DNA of 9,580 bases from CAZKZZ01 sp964557375. GTDB lineage: Bacteria > Spirochaetota > Spirochaetia > SPDA01 > CAZJBZ01. Positions 1 to 6,250 of this stretch are shown here, piece after piece. The first letter of the stretch is position 1, and every line of letters starts with the position of its first letter. The notes under the pieces were generated by a model. It saw only the letters and a list, made by a program, of their open reading frames with translations, was not told where the DNA came from and made no database searches. The DNA is taken from assembly GCA_964557375.1 (NCBI GenBank), contig CAZKZZ010000146.1, forward strand, positions 1-9,580, written 5' to 3'. A program made the translations under genes and the position numbers.

Positions 1-1
1 A

Positions 2-367
2 AAAGAAGTCTTAGGAAGAACCGACGGTAGGGGAGCGGACATCGTCATCGAGGCATCGGGAAATCCCAAAGCCATTGCAGGGACTGTGGATGCGGTGCGC
101 AGAGGGGGGAAGATCCTCATGCTCGGGTATGCGCCCACCGATAGTGTGGAGTTCGATTTCAAGAAGCTCATCTTCAAAGAGGCGAGTCTCAACACATCAC
201 GCCGGTACTGCAACATGTATCCGCTGGCAATTGATGCGGTAGCGAACGGGCTCGTCGATATATCCAAGTGTGTTACCCACCGGTGGAACTTCGACCAGGC
301 GTCAGTAGCGATGGACTTTTCGATCAACAACAAGCAGGAGATCACCAAAGGGGTGATACAAATATAA
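2..367 (+). CDS. Zinc-type medium-chain alcohol/polyol dehydrogenase, C-terminal part (5' truncated)
   Basis: The reading frame is open from the window edge and ends at TAA 365-367, giving the last 121 residues of a protein that is normally about 340-350 residues long. What is visible is the second half of the Rossmann domain and the C-terminal return to the catalytic domain. It includes GRGADIVIEASGNP followed by RRGGKILMLGY, the usual medium-chain dehydrogenase pattern (G-ADvviEasG, then rrGGrivlvG). The end, TKGVIQI, is also typical of the sorbitol / threonine / L-gulonate 5-dehydrogenase relatives. The catalytic zinc ligands and the NAD-binding glycine motif lie outside the window, so substrate and cofactor cannot be read. 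The stop lies 28 bp before the ulaG start, so the two are probably cotranscribed. By context I infer NAD(P)-dependent oxidation of a sugar acid or polyol. The family call is firm; the substrate is unknown. Confidence 0.85.
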   Translation, partial: KEVLGRTDGRGADIVIEASGNPKAIAGTVDAVRRGGKILMLGYAPTDSVEFDFKKLIFKEASLNTSRRYCNMYPLAIDAVANGLVDISKCVTHRWNFDQASVAMDFSINNKQEITKGVIQI

Positions 368-395
368 CAAAATAAGATAAGACAAGGAGAATTAC

Positions 396-1472
396 ATGGG
401 AAAATTAGATGTTAATACGATTACACGGGACCAGTGGCTCCACGATGTGTTTCCAGAGTGGGGCACCTGGTTGAATGAAGAGATAGCAGAATACAAAGTA
501 AAGCCGGGCACGTTCGCTATGTGGTGGCTCGGCACAACCGGACTGTGGATAAAGAGTGAGGGCGGGGCGAGCTTCACCGTAGACTTCTGGGTCGGCAGAG
601 GCAGAAGCACACATAAAGAGCCTCCCTTTGAGGAGACAAAAGACTTTCAGATGACCAGGATGACCGGCGGCCGCGCGCTTCCGCCGAACCTGCGGGCCTA
701 CCCCATGGTTATCGATCCGTTTCAAATCGGGAAGATCAATGAAATCGATGCGGTCCTCTCCACTCACATCCATGAAGACCACATCGACCCCTACGTGGCG
801 GCGGCAGTCGTGCAGAACACGGACGCTCCCTTTGTCGGGCCGAAACTGTGTGTGGACATGTGGGTACAGTGGGGTGTTCCAAAAGAACGGTGTGTAGTCA
901 TCAAACCGGGTGATACCTATAAAATCAAAGACACGACAATCCATGCAGTCGATTCGTTCGACCGTACTGCTTTGATTACCACACCTCCCGAAGGCGACCT
1001 CCGCGGGAAGATGCCGGTGGATATGGACGAGCGGGCCGTTAACTATGTAATAGAGACCCCGGCAGGGACGATCTACGATACCGGGGATTCCCATTACTCG
1101 AACTACTACTATAAACACGGCAAGCAGTTCGACATCGATATCTGTCTCGTCTCCTACGGCATCAACGCTCCGGGCAACATGGACAAGGTCCCCGCATCGG
1201 ACTGTCTCCGCATAGCCGAGAACCTCGATGCAAAAGTACTCATTCCGTTTCACCACGATACCTGGACCAACCAGGTCCCGGATGATCATGAGATTGCGAT
1301 GCTCTGGAATTTCAACAAGGAGCACCTGCCGTTTAAACTGTTTCTCTGGAAAACGGGCGGGCGGTACGAATGGCCGACGGACAAAGATACAATGTGGTAC
1401 CGGTACCCGAACGGCGCACCGTTCGACTTTTTTACCGACGAACCGAACATTCCCTATAAGACGTTTCTCTAG
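396..1472 (+). CDS. ulaG: UlaG-type L-ascorbate-6-phosphate lactonase (metallo-beta-lactamase fold)
   Basis: This 358-residue protein matches the length and layout of E. coli UlaG (about 354 residues), the cytosolic Mn-dependent lactonase that opens L-ascorbate 6-phosphate to 3-keto-L-gulonate 6-phosphate. Several blocks recall UlaG closely: FPEWGTWLNEEI near residue 19, PGTFAMWWLGTTGLW (37-51), VDFWVGRG (62-69) and VPKERCVVIKPGD (161-173). The metal-binding HxHxDH is HIHEDH at 124-129. GDSHYSNYYYKHG (230-242) and PFHHDTW (284-290) supply the other metal and active-site residues. AAGGAG at 384-389, 6 bp before ATG 396, supports the start. The gene lies between dehydrogenases, 28 bp after one and 41 bp before the next, in an apparent operon that lacks Ula PTS genes in view. 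The family assignment is very secure. Whether the substrate is phosphorylated ascorbate or a related sugar lactone cannot be told from the sequence. Confidence 0.95.
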   Translation: MGKLDVNTITRDQWLHDVFPEWGTWLNEEIAEYKVKPGTFAMWWLGTTGLWIKSEGGASFTVDFWVGRGRSTHKEPPFEETKDFQMTRMTGGRALPPNLRAYPMVIDPFQIGKINEIDAVLSTHIHEDHIDPYVAAAVVQNTDAPFVGPKLCVDMWVQWGVPKERCVVIKPGDTYKIKDTTIHAVDSFDRTALITTPPEGDLRGKMPVDMDERAVNYVIETPAGTIYDTGDSHYSNYYYKHGKQFDIDICLVSYGINAPGNMDKVPASDCLRIAENLDAKVLIPFHHDTWTNQVPDDHEIAMLWNFNKEHLPFKLFLWKTGGRYEWPTDKDTMWYRYPNGAPFDFFTDEPNIPYKTFL

Positions 1473-1513
1473 GGTGATTCTCTGAATGCGACAAATATAA
1501 AACGGAAAACAAT

Positions 1514-2455
1514 ATGAATGTAGAAGATATAAAACAGGTGACGGTAATCGGATGCGGCATGATCGGACCGGACATCTCCGCCAGTATTTTGCTGGCGGAG
1601 GTCCCGGTACGGCTGGTAGGCCTGGATGAGACGGACACGGAACGGGGTGTGGCCAATATCAAGACAGACCTCGAGGATTTGGCGGATGCCGGGGTAATTA
1701 AAGCCGAAGAGGTCCATGCTCTCCTCGGGCGTGTCGATATATCTACCAGTATCGCCGATGCGGTAAAAGAAAGTGATATGGTCTTCGAAGCGGTATTCGA
1801 AGATGTAGCAGTAAAACAGCAAGTGTTTCAGCAGATCGATGACAACTGCCCTGATCACGCCGTGCTCTGTTCGAGCACGTCCGGGCTTTCGCCCAATGAA
1901 ATCGGAGCGCATATCAAAAAGCAGGACAGGATGATGGTCACCCATTTTTGGAACCCGCCCTACCTCGTTCCTCTTGTCGAGGTCGTACCTCATGAGAAAC
2001 TGGGCAAGGAGGCGCGGGAAATAGCCATGCAGTTTATCGAGAAACTCGGTAAGGTACCGGTGGTGCTGAAGCGGGACTTTCCCGGTCACATCGGAAACCG
2101 GCTCCAGCACGCCCTCTATCGGGAGGCACTGTATCTGATCGAAGAGGGAATTGCAGACCCCGAGGACATCGACAAAGTGGTCTTAAACAGTTTCGGTCCG
2201 CGGTTTTCAACGATAGGGCCGATGGAATATTTCGACTCCTGCGGGCTGGATCTTCATGAAAAAGTGCAGGGATATCTCTACCCCACGCTCTGTAATGCTC
2301 CAAAACCGCAGAACATCCTTCTTAAAAATATAAAAGAGGGGAAGCTCGGGCAGAAGAGCGGAGAGGGACTCTACGATTGGTCGGGACGTGATGGAGAAGA
2401 GTTCCGCAAGCGGCGCAACAAACGGTTTATCGAGATCCTCAAGGAAAGAACATGA
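1514..2455 (+). CDS. L-gulonate 3-dehydrogenase / lambda-crystallin-like 3-hydroxyacyl-CoA dehydrogenase family protein, copy 1
   Basis: This 313-residue cytosolic oxidoreductase has an N-terminal Rossmann domain with GCGMIG (13-18) and the C-terminal helical domain of the 3-hydroxyacyl-CoA dehydrogenase superfamily. The catalytic His-Glu pair is H144 and E156, in THFWNPPYLVPLVEVVPH. The conserved Asn is N195, in GHIGNRLQHA. NPPYxxPLVExVPH, RLQxA, EEGIxxPxDID and the GPxE segment (235-238) match the CRYL1 (L-gulonate 3-dehydrogenase) branch rather than fatty-acid enzymes, so an NAD(P)-dependent oxidation or reduction at C3 of a sugar acid is expected. The canonical Asp after beta-2 (LVD or LYD in relatives) is a Gly here (LVGLDE), with D38 two residues later. 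The ribosome binding site is weak (GGAAAA 1504-1509), and no in-frame start lies just upstream. The stop overlaps the next paralogue by 4 bp. The exact substrate is inferred from the neighbouring ulaG. Confidence 0.88.
   Translation: MNVEDIKQVTVIGCGMIGPDISASILLAEVPVRLVGLDETDTERGVANIKTDLEDLADAGVIKAEEVHALLGRVDISTSIADAVKESDMVFEAVFEDVAVKQQVFQQIDDNCPDHAVLCSSTSGLSPNEIGAHIKKQDRMMVTHFWNPPYLVPLVEVVPHEKLGKEAREIAMQFIEKLGKVPVVLKRDFPGHIGNRLQHALYREALYLIEEGIADPEDIDKVVLNSFGPRFSTIGPMEYFDSCGLDLHEKVQGYLYPTLCNAPKPQNILLKNIKEGKLGQKSGEGLYDWSGRDGEEFRKRRNKRFIEILKERT
1574..1602 (+). repeat. Inverted repeat / predicted RNA hairpin inside the first dehydrogenase gene
   Basis: CTCCGCCAG (1576-1584) and its exact complement CTGGCGGAG (1592-1600) flank a 7-nt loop, TATTTTG. 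One G-U and one A-U pair can extend the stem to 11 bp (1574-1602). It lies about 60 nt after the start codon, in the codons for the first Rossmann helix (residues 22-29). The equivalent stretch of the downstream paralogue has no such repeat. No U-run follows, so it is not a standard terminator. It may be only a by-product of coding. Confidence 0.5.
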
Positions 2456-3396
2456 TGGAGACAGCTTCAATAAAACAGGTGGCAATCATCGGGACAGGGA
2501 TGATCGGCTCAGATGTTGCTCTCTATCTTGCTATGCGCGGTCTTTCCCCGATTATGGTGGGGAGAACGGATGAGAGTGTGGACCGGGGGCTTTCCCGTAT
2601 ACGGGGGAACATGAAAGAGCTGGTTGATGAGGGAGTCTACAACCGGCAGGAGGGTGCGCACATAACCGGCAGGATTGATACGGCAATTTCACTGGATGAG
2701 GCGGTCTCGGAGGCTGATCTGGTATTGGAAGCGGTCATAGAAGACCTGGAGGTCAAACAGAATCTGTTTGCAGCGCTGGAGAAAGCGGCACCGGATCATG
2801 CTATCCTCGCATCCTGCACTTCTGGTCTCTCCCCAAACGATATTGGGGAACAGTGTAAACGGAGTGAAAATATCATGGTCACTCACTTCTGGAATCCCCC
2901 TTATCTGGTCCCGCTCGTAGAACTGGTCGCGCATGATAACGCCTCAGACCGTGTAAAAGAGAAACTGATCACTTTCCTGGAATCGCTCGGGAAAAAGCCG
3001 GTCCTGTTGAAGAGGGACATACTCGGGCATATCGGAAACCGGCTTCAGCACGCCATGTTTCGGGAAGCTGCAGAGCTTATGGATCGTGGAGTTGCGGGAG
3101 CTGAAGAGATCGACAGAGTGGTCAAGTACGGTTTTGGGCCGCGGTATTCACGTATCGGCCCCATGGAATATGTCGATTCGGTCGGGCTCGATCTGCAGGT
3201 TGCAATCGAGAGTTACCTGTTTGAGGCCTTGAGTGATGCCAAAAAGCCGCAGAAACCGCTTACGGACCGCTACGATGCCGGTAACCTCGGGATGAAAACT
3301 GGGAAGGGGTTTTACGACTGGAACAAACGGGATCCGGGCGAGCTCATCAGACGGAAGAACAGGGAGTATATAATCCGGCTGGAACAGGAATGGTAA
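2452..3396 (+). CDS. L-gulonate 3-dehydrogenase / lambda-crystallin-like 3-hydroxyacyl-CoA dehydrogenase family protein, copy 2
   Basis: This 314-residue protein is a tandem paralogue of the gene before it and is collinear along its whole length. It has GTGMIG (14-19), THFWNPPYLVPLVELV with H145 and E157 as the catalytic pair, GHIGNRLQHA with N196, IGPMEYVDSVGLDL (235-248) and a C-terminal TGKGFYDW. The CRYL1-type signature (NPPYxxPLVE, RLQxA, GPxE) again points to sugar-acid C3 redox chemistry rather than beta-oxidation. After beta-2 it reads MVGRTDES, where copy 1 has LVGLDETD. A Gly-Arg-Thr at this spot is often seen in NADP(H) binders, so this copy may prefer NADP(H); that is inference. 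ATG 2452 overlaps the upstream stop as ATGA, suggesting coupled translation. The adjacent in-frame ATG at 2455 is equally possible. AAGGAAAG (2441-2448) is the ribosome binding site. It is the last gene of the catabolic cluster, followed by a 102-bp gap. Confidence 0.87.
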   Translation: MMETASIKQVAIIGTGMIGSDVALYLAMRGLSPIMVGRTDESVDRGLSRIRGNMKELVDEGVYNRQEGAHITGRIDTAISLDEAVSEADLVLEAVIEDLEVKQNLFAALEKAAPDHAILASCTSGLSPNDIGEQCKRSENIMVTHFWNPPYLVPLVELVAHDNASDRVKEKLITFLESLGKKPVLLKRDILGHIGNRLQHAMFREAAELMDRGVAGAEEIDRVVKYGFGPRYSRIGPMEYVDSVGLDLQVAIESYLFEALSDAKKPQKPLTDRYDAGNLGMKTGKGFYDWNKRDPGELIRRKNREYIIRLEQEW

Positions 3397-3498
3397 AAGC
3401 CGCACCATAAAAACCGTAAAAAGCACGCTCCTTGACTTTCTCCTATTCCTATTTTAGTCTTATCACTCGATCATACACTATGTACATATGAGGCTCTT
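3397..3498 (+). promoter_or_regulatory. Longest intergenic gap; possible promoter of the ABC module
   Basis: This AT-rich 102 bp separates the sugar-acid genes from the membrane module. TTGACT (3432-3437) is a good -35-like hexamer, but the hexamer 17 bp on, TAGTCT (3455-3460), is a poor -10. TACACT (3474-3479) is a better -10-like hexamer but has no good -35. A 10-bp palindrome, TATGTACATA (3479-3488), sits next to the ribosome binding site TGAGG (3489-3493) of the gene at 3499. I see no stem followed by a T-run, so there is no clear terminator for the upstream genes. A promoter is plausible from position and composition but not proven. Confidence 0.3.
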
Positions 3499-4416
3499 AT
3501 GAAAAAGAAGGTATTGATTCCTATCTTAGTGGTAGCTATTCTCGTCATCGCAGCTTTTATCATTTTCTTGAGCTACCGCAGTTTTGACACAACACTCGAG
3601 TTCACCTTCCGCGACGCGGTCAGCAAGGATTTTGTGTGGAACGCTACCGCCACTATGCAGGGACGGGTAATACGGTCGTTCTACCAATCCGACCAGGGGA
3701 CCCGAAGCTATACGTTTTCTCATCTCAAACCGGGGGAGACGGAATTGACCATTGATGCGCCTTCCTATGAAAAGGTGGCCGTCCCGGTAAAGCTCAGGCG
3801 GGGCAGCAATACTGTAGAAGAACCGATCGAGCTCAAGGGATATGAGATCCCCGATCTCGACCATTGGATTATTTTCGAAGAACCGGCAGGGAATGATCTG
3901 CTGTTGGAACTGCATCCGGTGGGGACCGACGGCAAAGCGGTAACCAACCATCCCTGTGTCGATCTCTGGATCGGGGCCTTGGTCTCGGAACAGATAAAAA
4001 ACGGGGCCCTCACTTCTGCTCCGCAGGATACCGGCTCCGAACGGGGAAAAAGCCTTTTTATGGGCAGCATCTCCTGGGAGTTCGACTCCGCACCGGAGAC
4101 CATCTTCCGGTATACTGCCCGAATTCCGGGAAGACAAATAGCGGAGACAAAAGCGCGGTACTGGGTCATCGACTACATCGTTCTCGTTCCCGACGCGAGA
4201 AAAATCAGCTCGGATGAAGTAGATGCGCTCATGGAAGAGGTTGTCGGGGCCAGCCTCGCGTCAGCGGGCACCGGAAGTGGTGACGAATCGAACGGCGGCG
4301 CATCGGAGGCCGGAGCCGGCCGCGGAGCAATCGAACGGATACTAACTCGACTCGAAGAGGAAGAGGACCGGCTGGACTATTACTTTTTTACTAATTGGAA
4401 CGTAGAGAGGCCATAA
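3499..4416 (+). CDS. Membrane-anchored extracytoplasmic protein with PEGA/carboxypeptidase-regulatory-like beta domain; first gene of ABC module
   Basis: This 305-residue protein is not recognised as a characterised family. A short basic start (MKKK) is followed by one hydrophobic segment at residues 5-25. There is no lipobox Cys and no clear cleavage site, so it is probably an uncleaved N-terminal anchor with the rest outside the membrane. Residues about 31-113 look like a carboxypeptidase-regulatory or PEGA-like beta-sandwich: YTFSHLKPGETELTIDAPSYEKVAV followed by LRRGSNTVEEPIEL has the usual 'F-LkpG-y-l-i-apgYe' rhythm. Residues about 120-232 form a second beta-rich region. A Gly/Ser/Ala-rich linker (about 250-276) leads to an acidic, probably helical tail (277-300). 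TGAGG at 3489-3493 supports the start. The stop is 2 bp before the ABC ATPase gene. I infer an accessory or substrate-contacting subunit of that transporter. The topology is fairly secure; the role is unknown. Confidence 0.75.
   Translation: MKKKVLIPILVVAILVIAAFIIFLSYRSFDTTLEFTFRDAVSKDFVWNATATMQGRVIRSFYQSDQGTRSYTFSHLKPGETELTIDAPSYEKVAVPVKLRRGSNTVEEPIELKGYEIPDLDHWIIFEEPAGNDLLLELHPVGTDGKAVTNHPCVDLWIGALVSEQIKNGALTSAPQDTGSERGKSLFMGSISWEFDSAPETIFRYTARIPGRQIAETKARYWVIDYIVLVPDARKISSDEVDALMEEVVGASLASAGTGSGDESNGGASEAGAGRGAIERILTRLEEEEDRLDYYFFTNWNVERP
4404..4410 (+). promoter_or_regulatory. Ribosome binding site that sets the ATPase start
   Basis: AGAGAGG lies 8 bp before ATG 4419 and overlaps the last codons of the upstream gene. 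It favours ATG 4419 over the in-frame TTG at 4395, which would add eight residues (starting LERREAII) not expected before the usual ABC start MIQTKNLVKQYG. Confidence 0.75.
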
Positions 4417-4418
4417 TC

Positions 4419-5384
4419 ATGATACAGACAAAAAACCTTGTTAAGCAGTACGGGTCGTTTACCGCGGTAAACGACTTGAATCTCAATATTCCGAAAGGAG
4501 AGATCTACGGGTTTTTAGGCCCGAACGGTGCGGGAAAAACCTCCACCATTATGATGCTCTTGGGCATCGCCCCCCCGACTTCGGGCGAGATCTTTCTCTT
4601 CGAAGAGGAGTTCGGCCCTCACCGGCTCGACCTCCGCAAGCGCATCGGCATGGTGCCCGAAAAGCACCCCGCGGGAATGTGGTCCTGGATGACCGGGGTG
4701 GAGTATCTGCAGTTTTTTGCAGATCTCTTTGAGCTCGAAAAAAAGACCGAAAACCCGCGTGACCGGATCGAACATCTTATCGAACAGGTCGGTTTAAGCG
4801 AGGCGGAGAACAAGAAGATTTCCGAATATTCGAGGGGCATGCTTCAAAAATTGAGCATTGTGCGGGCACTGCTCCACGACCCGGATATCCTCTTTCTCGA
4901 CGAACCAATCTCGGGCCTCGACCCTCTGGGTATCAAACAGGTGCGGGACCTCATTATCGCTGAGAACAGAGAAGGGAGGACGATCTTCATCTCTTCACAT
5001 CTTCTCTCCGAAGTAGAGAAGATCTGCCAGCGGGTGGCGATAATTTATAACGGCAGTTTGAAAGTGGAAGATAAAATGGCCAATATCCTCTCGAACCTCT
5101 CCACAGAACGGGAGATCCAAATCGGTCTGGAAACGATACCGGAGGCCCTCTGCGCGAGTATCAAAGAACTCCCCTTCGTTGTCGACGCATTCGAGAGGGA
5201 GGAGAAACTGGTGTTAAAGATTTCCAAGGAAGGTGATTTTAGAAAGGATATCTCCTCATATTTAATCAAACAGGAGTTAGTCCCTTTGAGCATCGAAGAG
5301 AAGACCATGTCCTTAGAAGATGCTTTCGTTACCATAACCCGTGAAAATATTGAACTCTTGACAAGTATGGGAGATAAAGCATGA
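4419..5384 (+). CDS. ABC-2-type transporter ATP-binding protein
   Basis: This 321-residue cytosolic ATPase powers the adjacent permease. The nucleotide-binding domain (about 1-220) has Walker A GPNGAGKT (34-41), signature YSRGM (137-141) in place of LSGGQ, Walker B ILFLDE (157-162), D-loop SGLDP (165-169) and the H-loop His H194 in ISSHLLSEVE. The Q-loop position reads GMVPEKHP, with Glu (E81) for Gln; both the Glu and a signature ending in RGM or KGM are common in ABC-2-type exporter ATPases. A C-terminal extension of about 100 residues carries the mixed alpha/beta domain often found after these NBDs (MSLEDAFVTIT near the end). The upstream gene ends 2 bp before the start, and the permease start overlaps the stop as ATGA, so one tightly coupled operon is likely. 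The class is certain. The transported substrate cannot be predicted. Confidence 0.95.
   Translation: MIQTKNLVKQYGSFTAVNDLNLNIPKGEIYGFLGPNGAGKTSTIMMLLGIAPPTSGEIFLFEEEFGPHRLDLRKRIGMVPEKHPAGMWSWMTGVEYLQFFADLFELEKKTENPRDRIEHLIEQVGLSEAENKKISEYSRGMLQKLSIVRALLHDPDILFLDEPISGLDPLGIKQVRDLIIAENREGRTIFISSHLLSEVEKICQRVAIIYNGSLKVEDKMANILSNLSTEREIQIGLETIPEALCASIKELPFVVDAFEREEKLVLKISKEGDFRKDISSYLIKQELVPLSIEEKTMSLEDAFVTITRENIELLTSMGDKA
4454..4475. repeat. Perfect 22-bp palindrome inside the ABC ATPase gene
   Basis: The arms GTCGTTTACCG (4454-4464) and CGGTAAACGAC (4465-4475) are exact reverse complements with no spacer. The palindrome covers codons for GSFTAVND, shortly before Walker A and 35 bp after the start codon. 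At 11 bp per arm a chance match anywhere in a window of this size is expected well under once (about 10,000 positions divided by 4 to the 11th). The protein motif around it (YGxFxAVxxLxL) is conserved in ABC ATPases, so amino-acid constraint may account for part of the match. It could be a dimeric regulator operator, a cruciform/hairpin, or coincidence. Confidence 0.6.
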
Positions 5385-6250
5385 GCGTACGACTACATTC
5401 AGCACAGGTAATTGCTAAACGAAAGATATTCGAAACGATAATCAATCCGGGGTTTTATATCGCCCTGGCACTCTCGCTTTTTACGAGCTATTTCCTAATA
5501 AACGGTTTTGTCCATTCCATTGATTCGAGCGGTTTCAATTTTGCCCTCAATCCGCTCTACGGAGCGCTCAGCAAGACGCTTGCCGGTGCTTTCGGAGATG
5601 CAATGATAGAGAAGCTGTTTTTAGAAGGACCTTTTCTGCTGGTCCTGTATATCTACCTTCTGCCGGTCCTGATATTCCTCTCCTTCAGCTCAGCATTCCG
5701 GTTCGGACTGGAGAAGAAAGTCGGTGCAGTAGAATTGGTAAGCTACGGGCCGTCGGACGGTACTTCTTATTTTCTGGCGGTATATTTGAAGGATTTGCTG
5801 TTCGCCCTCATAAGCATAGTGGCTCTTTTCATAGTGGCTCTTATCGCTTCGAGTGCGAATAATCTGGTGTTGGGACCGCAATTTTTATTCTCACTTATAA
5901 CGGCCTTTTTCGTCTCGTCTGTTATTTTCGGCTACGGCATATTCGCGGCGAGTATTACCGAGAACGGCGGGTCCGCTGTGATTCTCTTTTTGGCTGTCAT
6001 TGTCTTTTTCTTCGTCATTCTCGCCGGTTCTCTTTCTGTAGCCGGAGGATATGTGCAGACGCTTTTTAGTACCTTTTCTTCCGTACTGCAATGGATATCC
6101 CCCTTCTACTATTGGAGTATCTGTTCACGGGCGGTGGAAACCGGGGCCCCGCTTCTCTATGGAGTAGGACTCGTGCTCCTCGCCGTTCTTACGGTCCTGC
6201 TGCTTTTCATCAGTCACAAAATCCTTCAGGCAAAGGGGGTCCGCTCATGA
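5381..6250 (+). CDS. ABC-2-type transporter permease (six TM segments)
   Basis: This 289-residue inner-membrane protein has about six hydrophobic helices, at residues 24-43, 85-105, 138-158, 166-190, 197-220 and 258-277. After TM2 the cytoplasmic loop reads FRFGLEKKVGAVELVSYGP, ending at YLKDLL before TM3. This is the ABC-2 family hallmark (E-GtlElLls-P, then lgK), as in NosY/GldF-type permeases. The start ATG 5381 overlaps the ATPase stop as ATGA, and its own stop overlaps the next start in the same way, so the three genes are translationally coupled. It presumably dimerises and pairs with the upstream ATPase to export or extract an envelope substrate. TM3 contains a 15-bp tandem duplication giving IVALF-IVALI. 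The family call is secure; the substrate is unknown. Confidence 0.9.
   Translation: MSVRLHSAQVIAKRKIFETIINPGFYIALALSLFTSYFLINGFVHSIDSSGFNFALNPLYGALSKTLAGAFGDAMIEKLFLEGPFLLVLYIYLLPVLIFLSFSSAFRFGLEKKVGAVELVSYGPSDGTSYFLAVYLKDLLFALISIVALFIVALIASSANNLVLGPQFLFSLITAFFVSSVIFGYGIFAASITENGGSAVILFLAVIVFFFVILAGSLSVAGGYVQTLFSTFSSVLQWISPFYYWSICSRAVETGAPLLYGVGLVLLAVLTVLLLFISHKILQAKGVRS
5815..5844 (+). repeat. Tandem 15-bp duplication in permease TM3 codons
   Basis: CATAGTGGCTCTT occurs at 5815-5827 and again at 5830-5842. The two 15-bp units match at 14 of 15 positions. They are in frame and encode consecutive pentapeptides IVALF and IVALI within the third membrane helix. This looks like a recent in-frame slippage duplication of five residues in a hydrophobic helix. 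Confidence 0.75.
6234..6239 (+). promoter_or_regulatory. Ribosome binding site that sets the start at 6247
   Basis: AGGGGG (within CAAAGGGGGT) lies 7 bp before ATG 6247, inside the end of the permease gene. It decides against the in-frame ATG at 6091, which would overlap the permease by 160 bp and place 52 unrelated residues before a clear signal peptide. Confidence 0.8.

Noticed and set aside
405..1325. Long antisense frame (306 codons) opposite ulaG
   Set aside because: It lies fully inside a strongly conserved gene, has no recognisable domain and a Cys/His/Arg-rich composition typical of a shadow frame.
1861..1879. Small stem-loop, arms CGTGCTC and GAGCACG with a 5-nt loop
   Set aside because: A 7-bp stem in GC-rich coding sequence is expected by chance, and nothing around it suggests a function.
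3397..3440. Terminator after the second dehydrogenase gene
   Set aside because: A-rich runs are present but no inverted repeat followed by a T-run could be found.
4653..4664. Glu in place of Gln in the ABC ATPase Q-loop and YSRGM in place of LSGGQ
   Set aside because: Both variants are common in ABC-2-type exporter ATPases; all other motifs are intact, so this is not evidence of inactivity.
6091..6246. Upstream in-frame extension of the 447-residue exported protein
   Set aside because: It overlaps the permease gene out of frame, and the ribosome binding site plus signal peptide point to ATG 6247.
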